NCBI GenBank assembly: GCA_949127735.1
Contig: CASBPX010000131.1
Span: 1 to 53,677, forward strand
Length of the DNA stretch: 53,677 nucleotides
Source of the DNA: Candidatus Obscuribacterales bacterium
Lineage (GTDB): Bacteria > Cyanobacteriota > Vampirovibrionia > Obscuribacterales > Obscuribacteraceae
Direction of reading: 5' to 3'
Shown: positions 26,722 through 36,462 of the stretch, one piece after another
How positions within the stretch are numbered: position 1 is the first letter of the stretch
Layout: each line of letters begins with the position of its first letter
Notes under the pieces: generated by a model
What the model was told of the DNA's origin: nothing
Database searches by the model: none
What the model saw: the letters and a program-made list of their open reading frames with translations, nothing else
Program-made: the position numbers and the translations under genes

Positions 26722-27561
26722 ATGAAGTGTGAAACGATCCCCGAACTAGAGAAATTCCTCACCATCCAAGAGCAAGCCCTGGGGCAAAATAGCCCGGAAG
26801 TGGCGGCAACAGTATCGAAATTGGCGGATCTGTATTTCCATAAAGGTATGCTTGAAGATGCCGAGGCCCTCTATCGGCGAGCGCTTGAAATTATGGAAAG
26901 AACTCTTGGACCTTACCGTCCTGAGGTCGTTGATACTAAGAAGTGTCTTGAAAAAGTTATGACCGTGCGTCAGAAAGGTCCACCTTCACCTATTCCTAGT
27001 GCAATATACCGACGCCCGCAGTGCGAGTGGAAACAGTCGCTTACCGATTCGTCCACATCGCTTGATGCTATTCCGGCTTCAATGGCGCTTGGTTGGCCAT
27101 CTGGTTTTCCTGATGAGCAAGATCAGGTCAAAGACGCGGAGGTGGAAGTGGCATCGGTGCGGCAGATGATGGGCAAAGATCATCCTCATGTTGCCGATTT
27201 ATTGACTAAGTTGGCAGATCATTATTGCCGCCGCAAACTCTACCGTGAAATGGAACCACTCTTGATTGAAGCTCTGCAAATTCGAGAAAAGTCGCTTGGA
27301 GGCGAGCATCCGCTGGTTTCCACATCGCTTAAGAATTTAGCCAGGCTCTATTATTTCCAAACTCGTTTTGAATTATCTGAACCGTATTTTAAACGCGCAC
27401 TGGCTGTGAGACAGAAAATCTACGGCAAAGATCACCAACGCTTTGCTGATGTGGAAGAGCAGTATGCCAAGCTTTTGCGTAAAACCAATAGGGCAGGGCA
27501 AGCTCACGAGCTGGAAAATCACGTGCGCCTGGTACGCAGTCAAGCTATTTTTAGCCAGTAA
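26722..27561 (+). CDS. Kinesin-light-chain-type TPR protein
   Basis: A 279-residue soluble protein with two blocks of TPR_12-type repeats. Block one is at about residues 20-75 (SPEVAATVSKLADLYFHKG, then AEALYRRALEIMERTLG); block two at about 155-265 (HPHVADLLTKLADHY, EALQIREKSLGGEHPLV, FKRALAVRQKIYGKDH). The interval is a proline/serine-rich linker. No catalytic domain; likely a protein-interaction adaptor. AGAGGC precedes the ATG. Its TAA directly abuts the stop of the convergent methyltransferase gene (27561/27562), leaving no space for a terminator. Confidence 0.82.
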   Translation: MKCETIPELEKFLTIQEQALGQNSPEVAATVSKLADLYFHKGMLEDAEALYRRALEIMERTLGPYRPEVVDTKKCLEKVMTVRQKGPPSPIPSAIYRRPQCEWKQSLTDSSTSLDAIPASMALGWPSGFPDEQDQVKDAEVEVASVRQMMGKDHPHVADLLTKLADHYCRRKLYREMEPLLIEALQIREKSLGGEHPLVSTSLKNLARLYYFQTRFELSEPYFKRALAVRQKIYGKDHQRFADVEEQYAKLLRKTNRAGQAHELENHVRLVRSQAIFSQ

Positions 27562-29547
27562 TCAGACTTTCTGTGCGTCTTTGGATTTTAATCTGGTCAC
27601 TAGGGCGGCCATGTCATCGTAGCGTCCAAATGATGGCACCAGATAAGTGCCCTGGCAAATGTGGCGCAACTGACCGAGTAGCTCTTCGGCCAGCTCGAGC
27701 CCTTTTTGCGAACCCTGCTCTCCGGCTTCAGCCATGACCTGCCGGATTCTCTCTGGAATAGAAATGCCCGGTACTTCGTTGTGCAAATATTCAGCATGCT
27801 TGCTTGAATGCAAAGGCATAATGCCTACTAAAAGCGGCAGGTTAAGCGCACCAAATTCATCAAGGAAATCGGTCAGATCACTCAGCTGGTATATCGGTTG
27901 TGTCATAACAAAGTGCGCGCCAGCCTCAATTTTACGCGTGAAGCGCTCAATTTCCATGGCCCTGTTTTGCGCCGTAGGATTAAGTGCGCAACCAATTGAT
28001 AAATTTAGTGGAGTGCCGATGGTATTACCGGCGATGTCTTGCCCGGCATTGAGTTGAGAAATTATTTTGATCAGACCGATTGAGTCTACGTCATAAACTG
28101 CAGTGGCGTGCGCATAATTGCCCAGTGCGGGAGGGTCTCCGGTTAAAGCAAGTATGTTTTTTAGACCCAGTGCCTGGCAGCCGAGCAGATCAGCTTGCAT
28201 GCCCATCAAATTGCGATCGCGAGTAGTGAAGTGAATGATCGTGTCGACACCAACTTGCTGACTGATAAGCTGGCAGGTGGCTAGCGAAGACATACGCACG
28301 CGAGCCATGGGGCTGTCACCGACGTTGATGGCATCAGCTCCGGCTTTATAGAGCAAATCTGCTGCGGCTAAAATTTTCTTGGTGCCGGCGCCTTTAGGTG
28401 GGTCGAGCTCAACTGAAATATAAAAATCATCGCTATCGCCATTTCTAATTGCGCTGAGCCTATCGCTCAGATGAATGCTCGCACCAGATGCGGTGACAGC
28501 GGTGGATTTTTCTCTTTGGCCATCGCGGGTTTTATTGTCATCTTGATAGTCCAGCGAGTCAGGGTGGAAGAGCACAGTGCCCTGTGCCGCTGCTGACGCT
28601 GCTTGCTGCTGAGTCGACATAGCCAGGTAGGCGTCGAGGCTTTTGCGCATCTCTTTAATATGCTCAGGCGTGGTGCCGCAGCATCCGCCCACAATTCTTG
28701 CGCCCGCTCGTAAATAAGGCTCTATATAAGAAGCGCAATAATGCGGCTTACTCATAAAGATTGGTCTGCCACCAATCAAACTGGGTTGACCAGCATTGGG
28801 CAGGCATGAAAAAGTTAAGCGCTCGGGATCAATTTTAAGAGTGCGAATTGCCGCTGTCAGCCTGATGAGTGAGTCGAAAACCGGGCCGGGGCCGGCACCA
28901 CAGTTGATACCAATTACATCAGGCATATCGTCGCCCAGATCGCGAATCAATCTTGCCACATCTTCTGGTGTGGCTCCAAGCAATGTATGGCCTTCCACCG
29001 AGAAAGATAACTGTGCCACCACAGGCAGTTTTGACAGACTGCGTGCGGCGCGCACGGCAATAGCTGTTTCTTCCAGGCTAGACATGGTCTCAATCATGAA
29101 AAGATCCACGCCACCGGCAAGCAGGGCTTCCATCTGTTCTTTGAAGGCATACTCGAGTTCATCTAAGGCCGTATCGCCTAAAGGTGGTAAAAGCTTGCCT
29201 GTGGGCCCCACTGACCCGGCCACAAAAACTGGCTGCCCTGCGATTTCACGGGCGTTGCGGGCAATTTTTGCCGCCCAGACATTGATTTTCCAGACGTCAT
29301 TTTCCAGACCATTGTTGGCAAGTTTAATTCTGTTGCCCGAAAAAGAATTTGTTTCAATAATTTCAGCTCCGGCGTTGATGTAATCAACGTGAAGTTGTTG
29401 AATTGTTTCTTGACGCGTAATGTTCAGGTGTTCAAAGCAAGCATCGGTCGAGGCTCCCCTTGAATACAAAAGGGTTCCAATGCCGCCGTCTGTCAGCAAT
29501 GGACGCTGTTTAAGGGTATTTAAAAATGGACTCTGTGAATTTGACAT
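27562..29547 (-). CDS. Homocysteine S-methyltransferase / methylenetetrahydrofolate reductase fusion
   Basis: Bifunctional enzyme of the B. subtilis YitJ type, 661 residues. Residues 1-315 are a homocysteine methyltransferase barrel: LLTDGGIGTLLYSRG, IIETNSFSGNR and the zinc-binding Cys residues in GINCGAG and GGCCGTTPEH. Residues about 375-655 are a FAD-dependent methylenetetrahydrofolate reductase: VELDPPKGAG, HFTTRDRNLMGMQ and LALTGDPP. It would reduce methylene-THF and also methylate homocysteine, likely from S-methylmethionine or SAM. It supplies methyl-THF to MetH at 18055. A short Gln/Ala linker joins the domains. Divergent from lepA; no clear Shine-Dalgarno before the ATG. Confidence 0.92.
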   Translation of the reverse strand: MSNSQSPFLNTLKQRPLLTDGGIGTLLYSRGASTDACFEHLNITRQETIQQLHVDYINAGAEIIETNSFSGNRIKLANNGLENDVWKINVWAAKIARNAREIAGQPVFVAGSVGPTGKLLPPLGDTALDELEYAFKEQMEALLAGGVDLFMIETMSSLEETAIAVRAARSLSKLPVVAQLSFSVEGHTLLGATPEDVARLIRDLGDDMPDVIGINCGAGPGPVFDSLIRLTAAIRTLKIDPERLTFSCLPNAGQPSLIGGRPIFMSKPHYCASYIEPYLRAGARIVGGCCGTTPEHIKEMRKSLDAYLAMSTQQQAASAAAQGTVLFHPDSLDYQDDNKTRDGQREKSTAVTASGASIHLSDRLSAIRNGDSDDFYISVELDPPKGAGTKKILAAADLLYKAGADAINVGDSPMARVRMSSLATCQLISQQVGVDTIIHFTTRDRNLMGMQADLLGCQALGLKNILALTGDPPALGNYAHATAVYDVDSIGLIKIISQLNAGQDIAGNTIGTPLNLSIGCALNPTAQNRAMEIERFTRKIEAGAHFVMTQPIYQLSDLTDFLDEFGALNLPLLVGIMPLHSSKHAEYLHNEVPGISIPERIRQVMAEAGEQGSQKGLELAEELLGQLRHICQGTYLVPSFGRYDDMAALVTRLKSKDAQKV

Positions 29548-29617
29548 AAGTTCGTCTGGCGCCTGTTGGAGCTGAGTAGTAACTAATCGCGATTTCGAAA
29601 GGCGTAACTCCTGCTAA

Positions 29618-29634
29618 TATACCTTGCAAGTATA
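29618..29634. promoter_or_regulatory. Inverted repeat TATAC-N7-GTATA over a -10-like box
   Basis: TATAC and GTATA flank a centre containing the palindrome CTTGCAAG. The repeat overlaps TAATAT (29615-29620), a candidate -10 for lepA, and lies in the 139-nt divergent space between lepA and the methyltransferase/reductase fusion. It could be an operator for either gene. Confidence 0.4.
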
Positions 29635-29686
29635 GATAGCATCCATAAACCGTACTCGGTGGCCAGATCTTAGCAAAGGGTTCTCA

Positions 29687-31486
29687 GTGACCGACCCCAA
29701 TTTAATCAGAAACTTTTCAATTATTGCCCATATCGACCATGGCAAGTCTACTCTGGCAGACCGATTGCTGGAAATGACGAATACCATCGCCAAGCGCCAT
29801 ATGCAGGCGCAAGTGCTCGACTCCATGGATATCGAACGTGAGCGCGGTATCACAATTAAGGCTCAGGCGGCGCGCATGGATTACCTTGCCGACGACGGCA
29901 AGACTTATGTCCTTAATTTGATTGACACACCTGGCCACGTAGACTTTGGTTACGAAGTTTCACGCAGTCTGGCTGCCTGCGAAGGGGCACTGTTGATTGT
30001 TGACGCCACACAAGGCGTTGAAGCCCAAACTCTCGCCAATGTGCACCTGGCCTCAGAAAACAATCTGGAAATAGTAGTGGTAATCAATAAAATTGATTTG
30101 CCGAGCGCTGAGCCTGAGCGCATTCGCGCCGAAATTGAAGACGTCATCGGCATTCCTGCCGACGAAGCTATTCTGGCCAGTGCCAAGAACAATATTGGTG
30201 TCAAAGATGTGCTTGAAGCGATCGTCAAATTTGTGCCGCCGCCTCGCAACACACAAAACGCTCCACTACGGGCCCTGATATTTGACAGTTATTTCGACAG
30301 CTATCGCGGCATCATTGTTTATTTCCGTGTTAAAGATGGCGAAGTAAAAGTGGGCGACAAAATTCGCTTTATGGCTAATGACAAAGTTTTTGACATTGCT
30401 GAGCTTGGAGTATTGCGTCCGGCGCAAGTAAAAGTAGATCGCCTTGGCCCCGGCGAAGTCGGATATCTGGCTGCGCAAATCAAAGATGTAGAAACTCTAG
30501 TGGGTGACACCATTACTCTAGTGAGCAATCCTGCTTTGGAAGCTCTTCCTGGCTACCGCCCGGCCAAGCCCATGGTCTATGCTGGAATTTATCCCGTCGA
30601 TAATGATCAGTATCCAGACTTGCGTGAAGCGCTCGATAAACTCAAGCTCAATGACTCATCGTTGTTTTTCGAACCAGAAACTTCAGAAGCTCTGGGTTTT
30701 GGCTTTCGCTGCGGCTTTTTGGGATTGTTGCATATGGAGATTATTCAAGAGCGCCTGGAGCGCGAATATAATCTCAACCTGATTACCACGGCACCATCGG
30801 TGGTGTATCGCGTCACTAAGACCGACAATTCAGTGGTGATGGTAGAGAATCCGGCACTACTTCCTGACCCCACTTATCGTCTTTTTATTGAAGAGCCTTT
30901 TGTTACCGCCAATATCATTACGCCCACCGAATACACCGGCACATTGATGGAGTTATGCCAGCAGCGCCGAGGCGTTTATGTTGACATGAAACATCTCGAT
31001 GCGCGCCGCGCCATGCTGGTTTACGACCTGCCCCTGGCGGAAATTATTACTGACTTTTTTGATCAGCTCAAGAGTCGCTCGCGCGGTTATGCCAGTCTCG
31101 ATTATCTCTTCAAAGAGTTTAGAGAAGAGCGTTTGGTCAAAATTGATATTCTCATCGGCGGCGATAAGGTCGATGCTCTATCGGCTATCGTTCACTACGA
31201 TAGAGCGCACACAGCTGGTCGTGCCATTTCAGAAAAACTAAAAAAATTGATACCCCGGCAAATGTTTGAAGTGCCGATTCAGGCAGCTATCGGGGGCAAA
31301 ATTGTTGCCCGAGAAACAATTTCTGCCGTTCGCAAAAATGTGCTTGCCAAATGTTACGGTGGTGACATCAGTCGCAAACGCAAACTCCTCGATAAACAGA
31401 AAGAGGGTAAAAAGCGAATGAAATCTGTGGGCAGAGTAGAAATTCCGCAAGAAGCCTTTATGGCCCTGCTAAAAATCGACGACTGA
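29687..31486 (+). CDS. lepA: Elongation factor 4 (LepA), ribosomal back-translocase GTPase
   Basis: Translational GTPase that acts on stalled or mistranslocated ribosomes. 599 residues, the normal length. GTPase motifs: AHIDHGKST (G1), RGITIK (G2), DTPGHVDF (G3), NKIDLP (G4), SAKNNIGV (G5). Domains II, III and V follow ([27 protein letters not shown]), and the LepA-specific C-terminal domain ends with [23 protein letters not shown] start at 29687 with AAAGGG 6 nt upstream. The SUFU-domain gene follows 29 nt downstream on the same strand. Confidence 0.97.
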   Translation: MTDPNLIRNFSIIAHIDHGKSTLADRLLEMTNTIAKRHMQAQVLDSMDIERERGITIKAQAARMDYLADDGKTYVLNLIDTPGHVDFGYEVSRSLAACEGALLIVDATQGVEAQTLANVHLASENNLEIVVVINKIDLPSAEPERIRAEIEDVIGIPADEAILASAKNNIGVKDVLEAIVKFVPPPRNTQNAPLRALIFDSYFDSYRGIIVYFRVKDGEVKVGDKIRFMANDKVFDIAELGVLRPAQVKVDRLGPGEVGYLAAQIKDVETLVGDTITLVSNPALEALPGYRPAKPMVYAGIYPVDNDQYPDLREALDKLKLNDSSLFFEPETSEALGFGFRCGFLGLLHMEIIQERLEREYNLNLITTAPSVVYRVTKTDNSVVMVENPALLPDPTYRLFIEEPFVTANIITPTEYTGTLMELCQQRRGVYVDMKHLDARRAMLVYDLPLAEIITDFFDQLKSRSRGYASLDYLFKEFREERLVKIDILIGGDKVDALSAIVHYDRAHTAGRAISEKLKKLIPRQMFEVPIQAAIGGKIVARETISAVRKNVLAKCYGGDISRKRKLLDKQKEGKKRMKSVGRVEIPQEAFMALLKIDD

Positions 31487-31515
31487 TTTATTGAGATCAA
31501 CTTACTGAGATAACC

Positions 31516-32370
31516 ATGAGTAAGCAAGAAGACAATCGCGTAGGCAAAGAAGATCCCGATTTTGAAAGGGAGAGTGAACTGGCCCGGCGTGAGCTTTTGC
31601 GGCAAGCATGGACTGCCAGAGATAATCTTTATAAAGAAATTTTTGGCGAGCCTTCTTACGTTTCGCCTGCTAATTATGGACCTCCGGTTTTTCAAGATTT
31701 GCCATTGGCAGCGAAGAAAAGAAAGAGCCGGCTTGAAAGTAACGACACTTCAAGGCCGCCTGACAGTGGCGGCAGCGAGCAGCAGTTGGCAGTATTGGCA
31801 TACGGCCCAGACCCTTTTAAACCTTATTGGACATACGTCACTGCTGGTTTGGCCAGCCCCTGGGTGCAAAGTGAACCACTCGAAGTTTCTGGTTTTGGTT
31901 GCGAGCTAATTATCAAAAGCCCCATAGACAGTGCCTGGGCGCCACAGCTATTGCGCACAATGGCTTTTTATATTTTCAATCACGCCGGTACCTTGAGCCC
32001 GGGTAAGCGCATCGCTCTTGGTGCCCCCATTGCTCCCAACTCTGATTCATTGCTTAATTCAGCAATTATCTGGTATGCCGATGAGGCTCCTGATGCCTGG
32101 TATCCACTTCCTTCTGGCGGCTTTGGTCTATTTCTGGCCATCGGCTTGACCGATGCCGAGTGCAAATTTGCTGAATCAGCCGAAAATTATGGCACCTGGT
32201 GTATTGAACAACTGTTGCGGCGCAAAGGCCACGGACAAATTACTGATCCTGCGCGCAGCGACATGATGAGAGAAAGCGACACGCCTGCCTTGCTCGAGTC
32301 AATTAAGCAATTTGCCGACACTTTCAGGCAGTTCGATGTAGAAGCTGATCAGGCAGATGCTAACTTATAG
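31516..32370 (+). CDS. Suppressor-of-fused (SUFU) domain protein
   Basis: A 284-residue soluble protein. After a charged N-terminal region (about 1-90), the SUFU-type domain begins with YGPDPFKPYWTYVTAGLASP and continues with VSGFGCELIIKS, FNHAGTLSPGKRIALG and GLTDAECKFAE. Bacterial SUFU-like proteins are often encoded near polymorphic toxins and can act as immunity proteins, but none is seen here. Instead it follows lepA by 29 nt, so co-expression with a translation factor is the visible context. Function unknown. Its last 11 bases overlap the convergent asd gene. The Shine-Dalgarno is weak. Confidence 0.78.
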   Translation: MSKQEDNRVGKEDPDFERESELARRELLRQAWTARDNLYKEIFGEPSYVSPANYGPPVFQDLPLAAKKRKSRLESNDTSRPPDSGGSEQQLAVLAYGPDPFKPYWTYVTAGLASPWVQSEPLEVSGFGCELIIKSPIDSAWAPQLLRTMAFYIFNHAGTLSPGKRIALGAPIAPNSDSLLNSAIIWYADEAPDAWYPLPSGGFGLFLAIGLTDAECKFAESAENYGTWCIEQLLRRKGHGQITDPARSDMMRESDTPALLESIKQFADTFRQFDVEADQADANL

Positions 32371-33547
32371 CACTGGCTGCAGTTTTTACCGGCACGCGGC
32401 GAAAGACATAGCCATTGGCCACTGCTAGCTCAGTGGCCAATACTGCACCACCAGCGGCGCCAAGAATGGCATTGTGAGCTAGAGCGGTGAAGCGCACCCA
32501 GTCTTCGTTGACAGTCAGTTGGCCAGCCGTTACGGCCATGCCGTTTTCAGTCATGACGTCAAGTTTTGGTTGCGGCCGATCTGGTGCATCCTGGAAGTGA
32601 ATAATCTGTTTTGGCGCTGAAGGTAATTCAGACAGATCGCCGGATACACCTTTAAACTCGCTCCATTTACTTAAGATCGTTTTGCGATCTACCGCTGAAT
32701 TGAGTTGGGCATTAACGTATGCAGTGTGACCGTCAGAGACCGCCACCCGCACGCACTTAGCTTGAATTTTTGGTGATGTGGCGTGGTCAATGCCTCCTGG
32801 GCCAATTTCGCCCCAGATTTTAAGCGGCTCTTGTTCTGATTTTTGCTCTTCGCCACCAATATATGGAATGACGTTTTCCACCATCTCTGGCCAGGTGGCA
32901 AAGGTCTTGCCGGCGCCGGAAAGTGCCTGTTCACTATGCACAAAAATCTGTTTGATACCAAATTGTTTGAGCGCAGTCATGGCAATTACATAACTTTGGA
33001 TGGAGCAGTTACTTTTAACGATAATGGCACCAGTGCTATAACCACGTGTTTGACGTTGCAGTTCTAATACTTTCAAATGGTCGGCGTTCGCCGCTGGTAT
33101 CATCATCGGTACCAGTGCATCCATGCGATTGGCTGAATTGCACGATGTGACAAAGACTCCGCGTTTAGCCAGTTCGTCTTCAAGTTTTAGAACGCTGGGT
33201 TTATCAAGACTAACTGCGCAAAAAACAATGTCGACACCTTCAACTACCAGGTCGAGTTTCTCGGCGTCAACCACTGTGAGCGCTCCAACTGATGCTGGAA
33301 TGGCAAAGTCCATAAACCAGCGACCGGCAACGGAATCTTGATAAGATTTGCCGGCAGAGCCAGCCGAAGCTGCCAGTTTAGTAATTTCAAACCACGGGTT
33401 ATCTTTGAGCATGCGAATCAGTTGTTGGCCCACCATGCCCGTGGCGCCCACAATGCCTACCTTCAATTTGTCTTTTAAAATTTTCTTGCCGTTTGCATCT
33501 TTAGAGTTGGCTTGAAGGCGAACGATTTGAGGTTCTGATTGAGACAC
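32360..33547 (-). CDS. asd: Aspartate-semialdehyde dehydrogenase (archaeal/fungal-type)
   Basis: NADPH-dependent reduction of aspartyl-phosphate to aspartate semialdehyde, feeding lysine/diaminopimelate, threonine and methionine. 395 residues. The nucleotide-binding motif is GIVGATGMVGQQLIRML; WFEITKLAASAGSAGKSY follows; the catalytic Cys is in SNCSIQSYV; the substrate-binding His is in HSEQALSGAGK. The archaeal/fungal subtype fits IPYIGGEEQKSEQEPLKIW and SNGHTA-like SDGHTAYVN. A 30-residue N-terminal extension precedes the Rossmann motif. Start GTG at 33547 with GGAG about 7 nt upstream. Monocistronic, with an extended -10 promoter upstream. Confidence 0.92.
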   Translation of the reverse strand: MSQSEPQIVRLQANSKDANGKKILKDKLKVGIVGATGMVGQQLIRMLKDNPWFEITKLAASAGSAGKSYQDSVAGRWFMDFAIPASVGALTVVDAEKLDLVVEGVDIVFCAVSLDKPSVLKLEDELAKRGVFVTSCNSANRMDALVPMMIPAANADHLKVLELQRQTRGYSTGAIIVKSNCSIQSYVIAMTALKQFGIKQIFVHSEQALSGAGKTFATWPEMVENVIPYIGGEEQKSEQEPLKIWGEIGPGGIDHATSPKIQAKCVRVAVSDGHTAYVNAQLNSAVDRKTILSKWSEFKGVSGDLSELPSAPKQIIHFQDAPDRPQPKLDVMTENGMAVTAGQLTVNEDWVRFTALAHNAILGAAGGAVLATELAVANGYVFRRVPVKTAASAIS

Positions 33548-33581
33548 TGCAACACTCCGTGCAAAGATTTATCTGTACGCA

Positions 33582-33601
33582 TTACGAACGTAAGTATAAC
33601 A
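33582..33601 (-). promoter_or_regulatory. Extended -10 promoter and palindrome for asd
   Basis: On the minus strand TGTTATACT (33601 to 33593) is an extended -10 box without a clear -35. Directly downstream at the predicted transcription start is the palindrome TTACG-AA-CGTAA (33582-33593), a likely operator. The asd GTG lies about 40 nt further on. Confidence 0.45.
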
Positions 33602-33650
33602 GTCGAGCGGCTATGAGCCTGCTTGAAAGGCCCTGAGCCATAACTTTGCT

Positions 33651-36332
33651 TTACGAAGGCTGTTCGCATTTTGTAAATAATTTTGTGATCAGTGCCGTCC
33701 AACCGGTCTGATGACTGGCACCGAGGCCGCGGCCAGTTTCAGCATGAAAATATTCGTAGAATAAATGTAAATCTTGCCAGTCTGTTCGACTGAACAATTC
33801 TTCCGTGTTCGTCTGCCATGGCCTTGAATTCGATTCTGGATCGAGGAGGAATATGCTGCTCAGGCGGCGCGATAGTTCCTGGGATACTGCTTTCAGACTG
33901 AGAAAATTACCTGATCCTGTGGGGCATTCCACTTTAAAGTCTTCGCCATAAAAGCGGTGATAACGCTCAAGCGCTTCGATAATTAGAAAGTTGAGTGGAA
34001 ACCAAATTGGCCCTCGCCAGTTCGAATTACCGCCGAAAGCTGCAGTGTCGCTTTCTCCTGGAACATATTTGACTTCATAAATTTCGCCGTCACCGCTGAA
34101 GACAAACGGATGATCTTCATAGATTCTTGAAAGTGAGCGAATGCCAAATGGTGATAGGAACTCATTTTCGTCCAGCATGTACGCCAGTACTCTTTTTAGG
34201 CGGTCAATGGAAAGCAATGAAAGCAAACGGCTTTCGCCTCCACTGGTGGTGCGCGTCATGGCAATATTTTGATCAAGGTCGCTTCTGTTTTCAATGAACC
34301 ACATCATTCTTTTATAAAATCCGGGCAAATTTTGAATCAGCGGCTCCTCTAATACTTCCACCGCCAATAGTGGAATAAGCCCCACCATTGAGCGAACACG
34401 CAATGGAATATTGTTTTGAACACCCTGGTTAACCACATGTAAATGGTCATAATAAAAACCATCTTCTTCACACCACAAACCGGAGCCGTCCGCTTTGTGA
34501 ATGGCATCAGATATTTGCACAAAATGTTCGAAAAATTTGGAAGCAATATCTTCATGAGCCGGACGTTTTTCGGAAAGCTCCAGAGCCATGGCCAACATAG
34601 TTGTGCAATAAAAGCTCATCCAGGCTGTACCATCAGCTTGCTGCAGCACGCCATTAAAGGGAGCAACCCCTTTTGACCGATCAAATATGCCGATATTGTC
34701 CAAGCCGAGAAATCCACCGCCAAATAGATCGTTGCCATCGACGTCTTTACGATTGACCCACCAGGTGAAATTTATTAAGAGCTTTTGAAACACCCTTTCT
34801 AAAAAGGGCAGATCGCGCATACCTTGCGGAGCGGTCATTTTATAAACGCGAAAAGCCGCCCAGGCATGCACCGGCGGATTAACGTCAGAAAAATCGAATT
34901 CATAGGCCGGTAATTGCCCGTCATGGCGCATGTACCATTCGCGCAAAAACAGAACCAGTTGTTCTTTGGCAAAACTTGGATCTATTTGAGCCATCACGAT
35001 CATATGAAAAGCCACGTCCCATATGGCATACCAGGGATACTCCCATTTGTCAGGCATGGAAATAATGTCGCGATTGAAGATGCTGGGCCATTTTTGATTG
35101 AGAACTTTCTGCCTATCGGGCGGCGGGTACACCGGGTCACCTTCCAGCCACTGGCTGACAATATAGTAGTAGAACTGTTTGCTCCAGAGTAAGCCTGCAT
35201 AGGCCTGGCGACTGACTGAGGCTTGTTCTAGCGAAAGATTTGCCGGTATAACACTTTTGTAAAATTGATCCGCTTCGCTGATTCGCGCTGCAAAAATGCG
35301 ATCGAATTCGGCGCCAAACTGCGCCGGCTTTTGAGAAAAATTGGGTTGCTGTTGTGACTGCTCTTGTATTTGAAGCCGATATTTAAAGAATTTGCTTTCC
35401 CCTGCACTTAAGCTTAGCTGGCTGTAGAAGGCGGCTTTAGTGCCCAAGAGTTGAGGATTAATCGCCTCTTTTTTTCCGTCGATCAAATATTGATGAAAGG
35501 CATCTTTGACAAATTTACTTTTGTTTTTGACCTGAAAAAGTTTAGCGCTATTAGTTTCGTTATTGGTGTAGAGGGGCTCAAAATTGGTATTTTCACAGCT
35601 GAAATTAAATGTGCCCAGTGTTTCGTGGCTGGCCTGGGCATGGTTCCCAGACTGTTTAATTTGAGGCTCTGACCAGTAGCCGTCACCTGTTCTTCCCCAT
35701 GACCAGGTATTGCGAAACCAGAGGGTGGGCAGCAGATGCAATAAAGCTGCTTCAGGGCCACAATTGGTAATTGTAAGCTTGATTAAAATGTCATCGGAAG
35801 CAGCTTTTGCATATTCCACTAGAACATCGAAATAGCGCGACTGGTCAAAAATACCGCTGTCTGCCAGTTCATATTCGCCCAAATCTCTTGAGCGGCGGGA
35901 GTTTTCAGCTACCAGCTGGTCGTAGGGAAAAGCTTTCTGCGGATATTTATAGAGGGCTTTGAGATATGAATGCGTCGGTGTTGAGTCGAGATAAAAATAC
36001 TGCTCTTTAACGTCTTCACCATGATTGCCCTGGTGGTTGGTGACGCCAAAAAGGCGCTCCTTAATGATGCTGTCAGCGCCATTCCAGAGGGCTACACTGA
36101 AGCACAGTCGGCATTCGCGGTCGGTGATGCCGAGCAGACCATCTTCACCCCAGCGGTACGCACGACTGCGTGATTGCTCATGATCGAAATATTCCCAACT
36201 CGTGCCGTTGCGTGAATAATCCTCGCGCACCGTTCCCCATTGCCTCTCTGAGAGATATGGCCCCCAGCGCTTCCAATTGGCTGCCCGGGCCTGGTCTACG
36301 GCCAGTCGTCTTTGTTCTTCGCTTATATTCAT
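33651..36332 (-). CDS. GH63-family glucosidase
   Basis: A glycoside hydrolase of 893 residues in the GH63/mannosyl-oligosaccharide glucosidase clan, acting on alpha-glucosides (glycan, glucosylglycerate-like or oligosaccharide substrates). The N-terminal beta-sandwich (about 1-330; WKRWGPYLSERQWGTVREDY, GDGYWSEPQIK) is followed by the (alpha/alpha)6 barrel with WEYPWYAIWDVAFHMI, FGGGFLGLDNIG, NWRGPIWFPLNFLI and the C-terminal GLGASHQTGWTALI. The Asp in IWDVAFH and the acidic residues near the C-terminus fit the family's general acid and base. No signal peptide, so it is probably cytoplasmic. Monocistronic; the Shine-Dalgarno is weak. Substrate not determinable. Confidence 0.87.
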   Translation of the reverse strand: MNISEEQRRLAVDQARAANWKRWGPYLSERQWGTVREDYSRNGTSWEYFDHEQSRSRAYRWGEDGLLGITDRECRLCFSVALWNGADSIIKERLFGVTNHQGNHGEDVKEQYFYLDSTPTHSYLKALYKYPQKAFPYDQLVAENSRRSRDLGEYELADSGIFDQSRYFDVLVEYAKAASDDILIKLTITNCGPEAALLHLLPTLWFRNTWSWGRTGDGYWSEPQIKQSGNHAQASHETLGTFNFSCENTNFEPLYTNNETNSAKLFQVKNKSKFVKDAFHQYLIDGKKEAINPQLLGTKAAFYSQLSLSAGESKFFKYRLQIQEQSQQQPNFSQKPAQFGAEFDRIFAARISEADQFYKSVIPANLSLEQASVSRQAYAGLLWSKQFYYYIVSQWLEGDPVYPPPDRQKVLNQKWPSIFNRDIISMPDKWEYPWYAIWDVAFHMIVMAQIDPSFAKEQLVLFLREWYMRHDGQLPAYEFDFSDVNPPVHAWAAFRVYKMTAPQGMRDLPFLERVFQKLLINFTWWVNRKDVDGNDLFGGGFLGLDNIGIFDRSKGVAPFNGVLQQADGTAWMSFYCTTMLAMALELSEKRPAHEDIASKFFEHFVQISDAIHKADGSGLWCEEDGFYYDHLHVVNQGVQNNIPLRVRSMVGLIPLLAVEVLEEPLIQNLPGFYKRMMWFIENRSDLDQNIAMTRTTSGGESRLLSLLSIDRLKRVLAYMLDENEFLSPFGIRSLSRIYEDHPFVFSGDGEIYEVKYVPGESDTAAFGGNSNWRGPIWFPLNFLIIEALERYHRFYGEDFKVECPTGSGNFLSLKAVSQELSRRLSSIFLLDPESNSRPWQTNTEELFSRTDWQDLHLFYEYFHAETGRGLGASHQTGWTALITKLFTKCEQPS

Positions 36333-36462
36333 AGACTTTCTATGCCCTCAAATTTTAAGACCAATTGCAAAAATGCCTTGTGCGTGGGAAAAACCGCGGT
36401 GGCAAGTCTCCATTTTTCAGCTAATCTGCTATGGTGAGTAGAGAGGGTTTGGAGGGTCGTTG

